Positions 1 to 7,336 of a stretch of 12,371 nt of DNA are shown here, one piece after another. The translations under genes and the position numbers were made by a program. Positions within the stretch are counted from its first letter, which is position 1. Each line of letters opens with the position of its first letter. The DNA comes from JBHJOF01 sp050330055 (GTDB taxonomy: Bacteria; Pseudomonadota; Alphaproteobacteria; Kiloniellales; JAKSDN01). The notes beneath the pieces are model-generated. The model saw only the letters and a program-made list of their open reading frames with translations, did not search any database and was not told the DNA's origin. The stretch is taken from contig JBHJOF010000290.1 in assembly GCA_050330055.1 (NCBI GenBank), positions 1-12,371 of the forward strand, written 5' to 3'.

Positions 1-85
1 CCTCATGCTTCGACAGGCTCAGGGTGAGGTGCTTTGCTCTTCAGAGCAAAGCACATCCTCATGCTGAGCTTGTCGAAGCATGAGG
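1..85. repeat. Dispersed palindromic repeat upstream of cobA
   Basis: A long imperfect inverted repeat. The outer arms are 1-22 and 64-85 (21 of 22 positions pair). The inner arms GTGCTTTGCTCT (29-40) and AGAGCAAAGCAC (43-54) pair perfectly around a 2-nt loop. The outer arm contains the TTCGACAGGCTCAGGGTGAGG-type word that I recognise as a dispersed intergenic repeat of alphaproteobacterial genomes. It could fold as a cruciform or RNA hairpin. It lacks a T-tract, so it does not look like a simple terminator. It probably bounds the cobA transcription unit on its left. Confidence 0.75.
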
Positions 86-132
86 GCCGCGCTCTATCAA
101 CAAGAGCCATAGGTATCCAAGACTACTTTGCC

Positions 133-972
133 ATGGACAAGCTGCCGTTCGAATTGCCGCCCTTCGAGCCCGGCTGGGTCTGGCTGACCGGGGCCGGGCC
201 GGGCGATCCGGGCCTCCTGACCCTGCACGCGTTGCACGGGCTGGGCGCCGCCGACGTGGTGGTGTACGACGCCCTGGTCGGCGAGGGCGTGCTGCGCCTG
301 GCGCGCCCTGGTGCGGCGCTCGAGTTTGCCGGCAAGCGCGGCGGCAAGCCCTCGCCCAAGCAGGCCGACATCAGCCTGCGCCTGATCCAGCTCGCCCAGG
401 AGGGCAAGCGGGTGCTGCGCCTCAAGGGCGGCGATCCCTTCGTCTTCGGCCGCGGCGGCGAGGAGGCCCTGGCGCTGGTCGAGGCCGGCGTGCCCTTCCG
501 CGTCATCCCCGGCATCTCGAGCGGCCTCGGCGGGCTGGCCAGTGCCGGCATCCCGCTGACCCACCGCGACACCAACTCGGCGGTCACCTTCCTGACCGGC
601 CACTCGCTGACCGGGCAGGTGCCGGACAACGTCGACTGGGAAGCCTTGGCGCGCGGCGCGCCGGTCATCGTGGTCTACATGGCCTTGAAGCACCTGCAGC
701 GCATCGCCGGCCAGCTCCTGACGGCCGGCCGCGCGGCGGACGAGCCGGTCGCCGTCGTCAGCAAGGCCACCACGGATGAGCAGCGCGTGCTGGAGACCAC
801 GCTCGGCCGTTGCGCCGACGAGGTCGTCGCCCAAGGCATCGAGCCGCCGCCCATCGTGGTGATCGGCCCGGTGGTGCGCCTGCGCGCCGGCCTCGACTGG
901 CTGGGTGCGCTGTCCGGCCGGCTGCTTGACTCCGACCCGCTCGGCAGCCGCCGCGGCCGGGAAGTGGGTTAG
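133..972 (+). CDS. cobA: Uroporphyrinogen-III C-methyltransferase (SUMT)
   Basis: This enzyme transfers two methyl groups from S-adenosylmethionine to uroporphyrinogen III, giving precorrin-2, the branch point to cobalamin and siroheme. The 279-residue protein has the single tetrapyrrole methylase domain expected of CobA, with no CysG-type dehydrogenase domain. Visible family motifs are GAGPGDPGLLT (residues 20-30), YDALV (45-49), the SAM-binding stretch LKGGDPFVFGRGGEE (97-111), PGISS (126-130), GIPLTHR (139-145), the YMA segment (182-184) and PPPIVVIGPVV (238-248). The frame is open upstream to an ATG at 34, but that extension (HILMLSLSKHE) is simply translated palindromic repeat, so I chose the ATG at 133. 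No strong ribosome binding site is visible there. The next cobalamin gene, cobB, lies in the same direction beyond a divergent iron cassette. The stop codon overlaps that of the convergent PepSY gene by 4 nt. Confidence 0.93.
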   Translation: MDKLPFELPPFEPGWVWLTGAGPGDPGLLTLHALHGLGAADVVVYDALVGEGVLRLARPGAALEFAGKRGGKPSPKQADISLRLIQLAQEGKRVLRLKGGDPFVFGRGGEEALALVEAGVPFRVIPGISSGLGGLASAGIPLTHRDTNSAVTFLTGHSLTGQVPDNVDWEALARGAPVIVVYMALKHLQRIAGQLLTAGRAADEPVAVVSKATTDEQRVLETTLGRCADEVVAQGIEPPPIVVIGPVVRLRAGLDWLGALSGRLLDSDPLGSRRGREVG

Positions 973-2192
973 GGGGTGAGGGGCAGCCGCTTCTCGGACC
1001 GCGTGGCAGTGGCCCGGCGCTTATCATGGCTCCTCTGTCGAGCGCTCCGCCGGCGCCACCAGATCATAAGCCCGGTCACGGACAGTGCCACCGTCACGAG
1101 CCCGAAGACCAGGATGGTCGCCTGTCCAAGGGACCCGAGTATTTTTCCGGAGTGTAGCGGGAGTTGAAGAAGCAAGAGCTTGTCGGCGGCGGTGCCCTGC
1201 AGGTACCCGAATCCGGCCAGCGGCGCGCCGGAGCCGGCGTCGATGAAGAACTGCTCTGCCGGCAGTGCCGCCCAGCTTCCGGACGCATCGCCCACGAAGT
1301 CGACGCGAAATGCTTGCTGTGAGACCAGATAGTGGACCTTTGCCGGCCTATGGTGGGCGGCCGTGGCTGGCAGATGTCGCCTCGCGGTCACCAGCGCTTC
1401 ATCGAACGTCAGGCGGCTCGGAAGCTCCTGTTCGCTGCGCGGCAGGCTCTGGCCCGGCGGCTCCGTGAGTGGGGCAAGCTGAGACACCAAGGGACGTACG
1501 ACAAAATCGCCAATCGAGAGATAGAGTCCGCTCGCCGATACGACGAGCATCAGGCCCAAACACCAAAGGCCCCCCGCTCGGTGCAGATCGAAGGTCAGGC
1601 GCTTTCGGGCAACGAGCCAGCTCTTGCGCCACCTGCCGATGAAGGAACGCCTGCCGGGCAAGGTGAGATAGAAGCCGATCAGGCCTGAAACGAACCAGGC
1701 GAAGGCGAAGCCGCCAAGCAGCCATTCTCCGATGCTGCCGAGGTAAAGCGATTCGTGGAACTCACGGATCATGGGCACAAGATGCGGCCGGTCGAAACGC
1801 ACGGCCTTGCGCAACCTCGCGCCGAGGATTTCGCCACTGTAAGGGTCGACGAAAGCTTCGTCGACATCCAGCGGCCCAGCCTCGGCGCGGGCATGCAGCC
1901 GGACGAGGGCAATATCTCTCGCATTTTGAGGCAGAGCAATGGCTCGCACGCGGGCGGAGGTGAAGCCCGCTTCGAGCCGTTCGACCAGAGCTTCGAGAGG
2001 CAGGGCCGGTCGACCTCGTGACTCAGCGTAATAGAGCTCCGGATTGAGAGCGGCATCGACCTCGCGCTCGAAGGCGATGAAGGCGCCCGTGCTGCCGGAC
2101 AGCACCAGGAAGCCTGCAATGCCGAGTCCGAGATAACGGTGCACCCTCAGCCACAGGGCGCGAGCGCCCTTGAAGGTCTCTTCTCCGGCCAT
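969..2192 (-). CDS. PepSY-associated four-helix inner-membrane protein (iron uptake)
   Basis: A 407-residue protein of the PepSY_TM / PiuB-like family. Members are usually encoded beside siderophore receptors and are thought to help reduce or release siderophore iron at the inner membrane. Four hydrophobic segments are visible: about residues 21-41, 158-178, 206-228 and 354-379. Histidines lie near the membrane edges, as in the family: H18 (RVHRYLG), H146 (REFHESLYLG), H204 (FDLHRAGGLW) and H347 (LPLHSGK). A PepSY-like stretch (DEAFVDPYSGEILG, 111-124) lies between helices 1 and 2, and a similar one (EQFFIDAGSGAPLAG, 313-327) between helices 3 and 4. The tail is basic. The ATG at 2192 lies 10 nt after the receptor stop codon, suggesting translational coupling. 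A longer frame reaching 2324 would overlap the receptor and was not chosen. The exact substrate cannot be read from the sequence. Confidence 0.88.
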   Translation of the reverse strand: MAGEETFKGARALWLRVHRYLGLGIAGFLVLSGSTGAFIAFEREVDAALNPELYYAESRGRPALPLEALVERLEAGFTSARVRAIALPQNARDIALVRLHARAEAGPLDVDEAFVDPYSGEILGARLRKAVRFDRPHLVPMIREFHESLYLGSIGEWLLGGFAFAWFVSGLIGFYLTLPGRRSFIGRWRKSWLVARKRLTFDLHRAGGLWCLGLMLVVSASGLYLSIGDFVVRPLVSQLAPLTEPPGQSLPRSEQELPSRLTFDEALVTARRHLPATAAHHRPAKVHYLVSQQAFRVDFVGDASGSWAALPAEQFFIDAGSGAPLAGFGYLQGTAADKLLLLQLPLHSGKILGSLGQATILVFGLVTVALSVTGLMIWWRRRSARQRSHDKRRATATRSEKRLPLTP

Positions 2193-2202
2193 CGGCGAGG
2201 GC

Positions 2203-4428
2203 TCAAAACCTCCAGTGCAGGCGTGCATAGCCCGCGCGATAGGTGTCTTCGGTCGTGACGCTGCGCGACGAAAGCGCGCCCGCATTGTCGAAAACCTTGT
2301 CCGTCCGCCGCTCGGTGTTGGCAAGGATGTTCAGGACGGACAGGTTCAGTGATAGCCCGTCGGCCAACTCGGTCCGCGCCGACAGATCGACCCGCGTCGT
2401 GCCGTCGACGTTGTTTTTCTGGAAGCTGCCGTCGGAGGCGCGGACGGTCTGATGGTAGCCGCTCACCCAGTTGGCACTGGCACCAAAGGTGGTTCGCCAG
2501 GGCGCCACGTACCAGTCCAGGCCAACGTTGGCCACGGCGTCATGGTGGTCGAGAAAGCGCCGCGAATCCCCGGTCGGCGTATCGACCTTCGTATGCGTAT
2601 GCGTGACGTTGCCCCACAAGGCGAGGTCCGGCAGCCCGACCATTGCGAGCGGCATTCGCCCTTCCAGCTCGACGCCATAAAGATACCCATCGCCGGTATT
2701 CTGCGGGCGCGACACGAAGCGGCCGTTCTCGAGCTGGGAGACCGACTCGATCTTGTCGTTGAATTGGCGTGCGAACAGGTTGAGCGAAATAAGGCCAAGG
2801 TTGTCATAGAAGAACTGGTCGATGCCGGCATCCAGGCCCCAGATGGCTTCCGGAACCAAGTTGGGATTGCCGCCGGTGTCGGGCGAACTCAAGGTGCCGC
2901 CCTGAGTCTGGACCGTCGGGGTCAGCTCGCGCAGGTCAGGCCGACGCAAGGTGCGCGCCACACCCGCGCGCAAATCCGTTTGCGGCAGCACGCTGTGCAC
3001 GGCATGCAGGGATGGCAGAACGAACAGCGCGCGCTCAGTGTTGCTTATACCGTCAGCGTCCTCGGTCCGCGTGGCCGACCTTTCGAGACGCACACCGCCG
3101 GTAAGCCTAGTATCCTCGTCTAGTTGCCAGATGTCTTGCACGAAGCCGTTCCAGCGGGTCTCCTGAACCTCGTAGACGCGGGTCGCGTTCGGGGTATTGA
3201 CAACGCCATTCGTGATTTGGCTGTTGTCCTCCTCGCGGGTGGCATAGCTGTAGTCGCCGCCCCAGCTCAGGCTGTGATCGTCCAGCGCGTGCGTTACCAG
3301 CGCCTTCGGGCTGAACCGGCGGAGATCGATATCCTCGGTGCGTTGGCGTCTACGGTCGATCGTGCCATCAGGCAGGAAGCGGGTGGCGTCACGCTCGGTG
3401 TCTTCGCGAGCGTGCTGGGCATCGAAGCTGAAGTATGCCGTGGTCGATGTGGAGATGTCGTGCGTCCACGAGGCATGGATGCCGAAGTTCTCGCGTACGC
3501 GTTCCCGGTCCTCGACCTCGGTGCGGCGAAGCGTCACTTGATCGGCATTGAGTTCCTTTGACTGATCGAAGCGGAATTCCTTGGTGTAGAGATAGCTCGG
3601 CTCCAAGCGCAGTACGTCCCGATCGCTGGGCTGGAACTCGAAGGCGGGAATCAGGTTCAACTGGTTGAACTTGCGCTCGTTGATGCCCAGCTCGCCGCCG
3701 TCCGGATCACCGTTGCCGTCGAACGCGAAAATGTCCTTGCTTTCATTGCGGCGTTGGCGCTGCACGCCCCCCGACAGCACGTAGCGGAACATGCCGAACT
3801 CGCCAGCCTGAAGCGCGGTGGCATCGCCGATCGCGCCGTTCTCCTCCAGATAGCCGCCACCCAGGCCCAGTTCTGTTCGCGGTTCCGCGTTCGCGTTCTT
3901 CAGCACGATATTAATGGTGCCGGCGGCGCCTTGGCCGTCCTGGCTGGCAAGGGGAGACCGAATGATCTCAACTCGTTCGACGAGAGAGCTCGGGATGCGG
4001 TCGACCTGGACCGAGCGGCGCGAGCTCCCATCGATCAGGGCCCGCCCATTGACCAGGACTTGAGTGTATTCGGCGCCGATGGCGCGCAGCTGCAGGTCGC
4101 GGGCGCGATTGCCACCGGGGAATGTGACGCCGGGCAAGCGGCGCAGCGCGTCACCGAGGGGCTGATCGCCGAACTGATTCAACTGTTCGGATTCGATCAC
4201 CGTGATGGCGTTCGGCGCCTCCCGCTTGCGGATAATGGCACGCTGAGCCGAACTGCCGACGGGATCGCCTTCGATCTCGATAACGGGCAGGGTGATGGCC
4301 GGCCGCGAGGTGTGATCCTGGGTCGTGGTTCCGGTCGGCTCGGATGAGTCCTGAGCCTGTGCCGCCACCGCCGCAAGCATCACAAGACCGCCCCCGAGCA
4401 TCGCCGCAGGCCGCAGAAAACTGCCCAT
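2203..4428 (-). CDS. TonB-dependent outer-membrane receptor, ferric-siderophore type
   Basis: A 741-residue outer-membrane receptor. It starts with a signal peptide (about residues 1-26, cleavage near AQA-QD). A TonB-box-like TLPVIEIEG follows (46-54), then a plug domain (about 71-178; GDALRRLPGVTFPG, VLVNGRALIDGSS, VERVEIIRSPLASQDGQGAAG). A long beta-barrel ends in the C-terminal Phe (LHWRF) typical of outer-membrane proteins. Length and plug motifs fit the CirA/FepA-like ferric-siderophore group rather than the shorter BtuB, despite cob genes on both sides. A good Shine-Dalgarno sequence (AGGGGGA) precedes the ATG at 4428. It heads a two-gene operon with the PepSY protein, which supports iron-siderophore import. 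Upstream lie a candidate promoter with a Fur-like box and a second dyad, consistent with iron-repressed expression. GC content appears lower than in cobA and cobB. The ligand is unknown. Confidence 0.93.
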   Translation of the reverse strand: MGSFLRPAAMLGGGLVMLAAVAAQAQDSSEPTGTTTQDHTSRPAITLPVIEIEGDPVGSSAQRAIIRKREAPNAITVIESEQLNQFGDQPLGDALRRLPGVTFPGGNRARDLQLRAIGAEYTQVLVNGRALIDGSSRRSVQVDRIPSSLVERVEIIRSPLASQDGQGAAGTINIVLKNANAEPRTELGLGGGYLEENGAIGDATALQAGEFGMFRYVLSGGVQRQRRNESKDIFAFDGNGDPDGGELGINERKFNQLNLIPAFEFQPSDRDVLRLEPSYLYTKEFRFDQSKELNADQVTLRRTEVEDRERVRENFGIHASWTHDISTSTTAYFSFDAQHAREDTERDATRFLPDGTIDRRRQRTEDIDLRRFSPKALVTHALDDHSLSWGGDYSYATREEDNSQITNGVVNTPNATRVYEVQETRWNGFVQDIWQLDEDTRLTGGVRLERSATRTEDADGISNTERALFVLPSLHAVHSVLPQTDLRAGVARTLRRPDLRELTPTVQTQGGTLSSPDTGGNPNLVPEAIWGLDAGIDQFFYDNLGLISLNLFARQFNDKIESVSQLENGRFVSRPQNTGDGYLYGVELEGRMPLAMVGLPDLALWGNVTHTHTKVDTPTGDSRRFLDHHDAVANVGLDWYVAPWRTTFGASANWVSGYHQTVRASDGSFQKNNVDGTTRVDLSARTELADGLSLNLSVLNILANTERRTDKVFDNAGALSSRSVTTEDTYRAGYARLHWRF

Positions 4429-4460
4429 TGTGGTTCCCCCTTTCCCCCGAAACTCTTATA

Positions 4461-4489
4461 TTGATAATGCAACTCAGAATCACTTGCAA
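4461..4489 (-). promoter_or_regulatory. Candidate sigma-70-type promoter of the receptor operon
   Basis: Read on the minus strand, TTGCAA (4489-4484) and TATCAA (4466-4461) are separated by 17 nt. A start point would lie about 25 nt upstream of the receptor ATG. The region is strikingly AT-rich against its surroundings. The call is by consensus resemblance only. Confidence 0.45.
4463..4489. promoter_or_regulatory. Putative Fur-type iron operator
   Basis: The plus-strand stretch begins GATAATGCAACTCAGAATC and ends CACTTGCAA. It resembles the GATAATG...GAATC...TTTGCAA pattern of Fur boxes in front of siderophore receptors. It covers the -35/-10 spacer of the candidate promoter, the expected place for iron-dependent repression. 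The match is imperfect. Confidence 0.45.
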
Positions 4490-4508
4490 GTTAGAAAAGC
4501 TTTCTAAC
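4490..4508. promoter_or_regulatory. Perfect 8-3-8 dyad, possible second operator
   Basis: GTTAGAAA (4490-4497) and TTTCTAAC (4501-4508) are perfect inverted arms around AGC, directly abutting the -35 of the receptor promoter. The TTAGAA/TTCTAA half-sites recall the iron control element bound by Irr in Alphaproteobacteria. However, the spacing between those half-sites is 5 nt rather than the usual 3. It could serve an activator or repressor. There is no T-tract, so a terminator is unlikely. Confidence 0.45.
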
Positions 4509-4785
4509 GAATTGATCTACTGGTTGTTGTCTCCCCAAGAGAGGTGTGTCCTCGGCTGCGGTCAGCTTCATCTGTACCGGCTGCGCGGCATGGGGCGTTG
4601 GGACGTCAGCCGGCCGCCGTTCGCCAGAGGTGCCGACTGCTTCCGGGTGATATCTCGGTTGTCAGGTGCTACACGTCATCGAACGCGCCCTGCCATAGCC
4701 GGCCGGCGCGAGAGGCTGATGACGTGAGCGAAGCGGAGATCCTGGAAGCGATGTCGCTGTGGCTTTCGGTCCGGCGCGAGTGGCC
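4509..4785. other. Intergenic region between receptor promoter and cobB, with a long hairpin
   Basis: No convincing gene lies here. It must hold the cobB promoter, which I cannot pick out. A hairpin can form from CACGTCATC (4672-4680) and GATGACGTG (4718-4726), with an inner GCGCC (4685-4689)/GGCGC (4705-4709) stem. It ends 59 nt before the chosen cobB start. I looked for a cobalamin riboswitch (B12 box and core) on both strands and did not find one. Confidence 0.4.
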
Positions 4786-6186
4786 ATGTCCCGCGGCCTG
4801 ATCGTCGCCGCGCCGGCCTCGGGCAGTGGCAAGAGCACGCTTACGCTTGGGCTGCTGCGCCAGCTGCGCAACAGCGGGATGGCGGTGGCCGGCGCCAAGG
4901 TCGGGCCGGACTACATCGACCCCGGCTTTCATGCCGCGGCCAGCGGGCGGCCCTGCCTCAACCTCGAGTCCTGGGCCATGCGCCCGGCGCTGCTGCGGTC
5001 GCTGCTGCACGAAGCCACCCGCGAAGCCGAGCTCGTCGTGGTCGAGGGTGTGATGGGCCTGTTCGACGGCGCCGCCGACGGCACAGGCAGCATCAGGGGG
5101 TCGACCGCCGAGATCGCGCGGCTGACCGGCTGGCCGGTGGTGCTGGTGATCGATGCGCGCGGCATGGCCGCCTCGGCTGCAGCCCTGCTGCGCGGCTTCA
5201 TCACGCACGACCCGGCGCTGGAGCTGGCCGGCGTGGTGTTCAACCGGGTCGGCGGGGGCGGCCACGGCGCGATGCTGCGGCAGGCCTGCGCCGGGCTCGG
5301 CCCGCTACTGCTCGGCGCGCTCCCGCGCACGGCAGGGCTCGGCCTGCCGGAGCGCCACCTCGGGCTGGTGCAGGCATCGGAGCACGGCGACCTGGAGGCC
5401 TTCCTGGAGCGGTCGGCTTCGCTTGTGGCGCAGCACCTCGATGTGGCCGGCCTGGTGGCCCTGGCGAAACCCCTGGCCCTTGATCCCGGATCGGGCAAAG
5501 GCGAGCTGTCCGCGCCGATCCCGCCGCCTCTACCGCCCCTGGGCCAGCGCATCGCGGTGGCTCGCGACGAGGCCTTCGGCTTCCTCTATCCCTTCGTCGC
5601 CGAGGGCTGGCGCCGGGCCGGCGCGGAGGTCAGCTTCTTCTCGCCGCTGGACGACGAGCCGCCCGACGCGGCGGCCGACGCGGTCTACCTGCCGGGCGGC
5701 TATCCCGAGCTGCATCCGGGCCGCCTGGCCGGCAACGTCCGCTTCCTGGATGGCCTGCGCGCGGCAGCCGCGCGCGGCGCCGTGCTCTACGGCGAGTGCG
5801 GCGGCTACATGGTGATGGGCCGCACGCTGGTGGACGGCGAGGGCAGGGGCCACGCCATGGCCGGCCTGCTGCCGGTCGAGACCTCCTTCGCCGAGCCGCG
5901 CCTGACCCTGGGGTATCGGCGAGCCAGCCTCGTGGCCGCGGGACCGCTGGGCGCCGCGGGGCAGGCATTCCGCGGCCACGAGTTCCACTTCGCCCGCCGG
6001 CTGGGCGAGGCCGGGCTGCCGCTCTTCGCCTGCCGGGACGCGAGCGGCCAGACGCGGGGGCGGGCCGGCACGCTGCAGGGCCGGGTTATGGGCTCCTTTG
6101 TTCACCTCGTGGATCGGGAGGAGACCGCCGACGTTGTGAGCAGCGCGGGGTCCGGGGACGTTCCCGCCCAAGCCCTCGTAAAATAG
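4786..6186 (+). CDS. cobB: Cobyrinate / hydrogenobyrinate a,c-diamide synthase
   Basis: This enzyme uses ATP and glutamine to amidate the a and c carboxylates of the corrin ring. It is a 466-residue two-domain protein. The N-terminal ATP-binding half has a P-loop (APASGSGKST, residues 9-18), KVGPDYIDPGFH (38-49) and VEGVMGLFDG (86-95). The C-terminal class I glutamine amidotransferase half has YLPGGYPELH (301-310), the nucleophile Cys338 in LYGECGGYM and His440 in GSFVHL. I chose the ATG at 4786 because it places the P-loop at the usual distance from the N-terminus; an ATG 27 nt upstream is possible. The last 25 residues after SFVHLVD have no conserved look and may be a read-on tail. In an organism with CobA-type genes the aerobic substrate hydrogenobyrinate is more likely, but a CbiA-type substrate cannot be excluded. 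Confidence 0.93.
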   Translation: MSRGLIVAAPASGSGKSTLTLGLLRQLRNSGMAVAGAKVGPDYIDPGFHAAASGRPCLNLESWAMRPALLRSLLHEATREAELVVVEGVMGLFDGAADGTGSIRGSTAEIARLTGWPVVLVIDARGMAASAAALLRGFITHDPALELAGVVFNRVGGGGHGAMLRQACAGLGPLLLGALPRTAGLGLPERHLGLVQASEHGDLEAFLERSASLVAQHLDVAGLVALAKPLALDPGSGKGELSAPIPPPLPPLGQRIAVARDEAFGFLYPFVAEGWRRAGAEVSFFSPLDDEPPDAAADAVYLPGGYPELHPGRLAGNVRFLDGLRAAAARGAVLYGECGGYMVMGRTLVDGEGRGHAMAGLLPVETSFAEPRLTLGYRRASLVAAGPLGAAGQAFRGHEFHFARRLGEAGLPLFACRDASGQTRGRAGTLQGRVMGSFVHLVDREETADVVSSAGSGDVPAQALVK

Positions 6187-6229
6187 GCTAAACCTCTCAC
6201 CCGCTGTTCGGATGCCTGGAGGCTCGATC

Positions 6230-6817
6230 ATGTTGGCACTGTCGCGCGTTCTGACTCTCGGCCTTGTTGCCTTCGCTTTAGCCGTCCCGCAAAGCGCCTG
6301 GAGCCTGCCGCTCGGCGGCTCGTCGGCCCCGCATGCGAGCAAGGACGCCATTCGGATCGCCGGCACCCGGGTCGAGGACATGGCGCCGGCACACCGCCGG
6401 GCCTACATCCTCGGCATCCAGGAGGAGCTCGCGGCGCATGGCTATCACGTCGGCCCGATCGACGGCGAGATCGGCAGCAAAACCAAGGGCGCGATCCGCC
6501 AGTACCAGCGCGACGCCGGCCTGCCGGTCGACGGCATCGCCACCAAGGAGCTGCTCGACCATCTGAAGTTCGCGACGCCGAAGGTCTACGCGCGTACCCA
6601 GCGCATGGAGGCCGACAGCGCCTTGGTGCGCGACATACAGACCGAGCTTCAGTTCCGCGGCTACTATCAGGGCGCGCTCGACGGCGTGATCGGGCCGCGC
6701 ACGCGCGAGGCCATCATCCTGTTCCAGACCGACGCCGGGCTGCCGGCTACGGGACGGGTCGGTAGCGGGCTGTTGAGCGATCTCAGGAACGCCGACCCCA
6801 GCATCCGCCGCTACTAG
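6230..6817 (+). CDS. Secreted protein with two peptidoglycan-binding domains
   Basis: A 195-residue protein. The ATG at 6230 has an excellent ribosome binding site (TGGAGG, 7 nt spacing) and gives a clean signal peptide (LALSRVLTLGLVAFALAVPQ; cleavage near residues 25-26), so an in-frame ATG at 6212 is rejected. Two PG_binding_1 (PF01471) repeats follow. One spans about 60-112, with GYHVGPIDGEIGSKTKGAIRQ and YQRDAGLPVDG. The other spans about 132-186, with GYYQGALDGVIGPRTREAI and FQTDAGLPATG. Both carry the family's DG.IG..T..AI..FQ...GL signature. No hydrolase, amidase or transpeptidase domain is attached. It probably sits in the periplasm on the cell wall as a stand-alone binding module. 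It is 43 nt downstream of cobB with its own start signals, and no functional link to cobalamin is evident. Confidence 0.88.
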   Translation: MLALSRVLTLGLVAFALAVPQSAWSLPLGGSSAPHASKDAIRIAGTRVEDMAPAHRRAYILGIQEELAAHGYHVGPIDGEIGSKTKGAIRQYQRDAGLPVDGIATKELLDHLKFATPKVYARTQRMEADSALVRDIQTELQFRGYYQGALDGVIGPRTREAIILFQTDAGLPATGRVGSGLLSDLRNADPSIRRY

Positions 6818-6852
6818 GAAGCGCAGCGAGTCTATCAGTTGGGGTGAACACA

Positions 6853-7323
6853 ATGGCCGGCAAGAGGTCCAAGAAGGCGGCGAAGGTCGCAAAGAAGGCC
6901 GCCGCCAAGCCGGTAACCGCACAGCCGGTCCTCCTCTCGGGCGGCAACCCGCAGATCGCGAAGGGCTACGGCGACGCCCCCGTGCAGGCTTACATCGCGG
7001 CCATGCCGGACTGGAAAAGCGACGTCGGGCGCCGCCTCGACGCGCTCATCGAGCGCAGCGTCCCCGGCGTGCGCAAGGCCGTGAAGTGGAACTCGCCCCT
7101 CTACGGAGTCGAGGACCAAGTCTGGTTCCTCAGCTTTCATTGCTTCACGAAGTACGTGAAGGTGGCTTTCTTCCGCGGTGCGTCGCTGCGTCCTGTCCCG
7201 CCCGGCGAGTCCAAGCAAAAGGACGTGCGCTACCTCGACATCCACGAGGATGACCAGCTCGACGAGGCTCAGTTCGCCGCTTGGGTCAAGCAAGCCAGCC
7301 AATTGCCCGGCGAACGAATGTGA
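6853..7323 (+). CDS. DUF1801 (YdhG-like) domain protein, copy 1
   Basis: A 156-residue predicted cytosolic protein. It opens with a Lys/Ala-rich basic tail (residues 1-20, KRSKKAAKVAKKAAAK), like histone H1-type tails. A compact domain follows with the DUF1801/YdhG features: VQAYIAAMPDW (44-54), IERSVPGVRKAVKWNSPLYG (66-85), then alternating beta strands (VWFLSFHCF, YVKVAFFRGASL) and a C-terminal helix (LDEAQFAAWVKQAS). The biochemical role of the family is not established; it shares a fold with iron-sulphur-cluster-like and frataxin-type proteins in structural surveys. The ATG at 6853 is preceded by GGGGTG; an in-frame GTG at 6844 is possible. It is followed 13 nt later by a second, divergent member, so the two probably form an operon. 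Confidence 0.8.
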   Translation: MAGKRSKKAAKVAKKAAAKPVTAQPVLLSGGNPQIAKGYGDAPVQAYIAAMPDWKSDVGRRLDALIERSVPGVRKAVKWNSPLYGVEDQVWFLSFHCFTKYVKVAFFRGASLRPVPPGESKQKDVRYLDIHEDDQLDEAQFAAWVKQASQLPGERM

Positions 7324-7336
7324 GCGGTCGACAGCA

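Noticed and set aside
2203..4428. The receptor as BtuB (cobalamin receptor)
   Set aside because: The cob neighbours suggest it, but the length, plug motifs and PepSY partner fit the ferric-siderophore group better.
4490..4508. The perfect dyad as an intrinsic terminator
   Set aside because: The stem is AT-rich, has no following T-tract, and abuts a promoter rather than a gene end.
4509..4785. Cobalamin riboswitch upstream of cobB or of the receptor
   Set aside because: I looked on both strands for the B12 box and conserved core and found neither; only an unrelated hairpin is present.
4724..4801. A 25-codon GTG-started frame overlapping the cobB start
   Set aside because: It is short, uses a GTG inside a hairpin arm, has no recognised homology and overlaps cobB by 16 nt. 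It could be a leader peptide, but nothing supports that.
4669..5552. Long minus-strand frames opposite cobB
   Set aside because: They are GC-driven antisense shadows; the plus strand encodes an intact CobB with P-loop and catalytic Cys.
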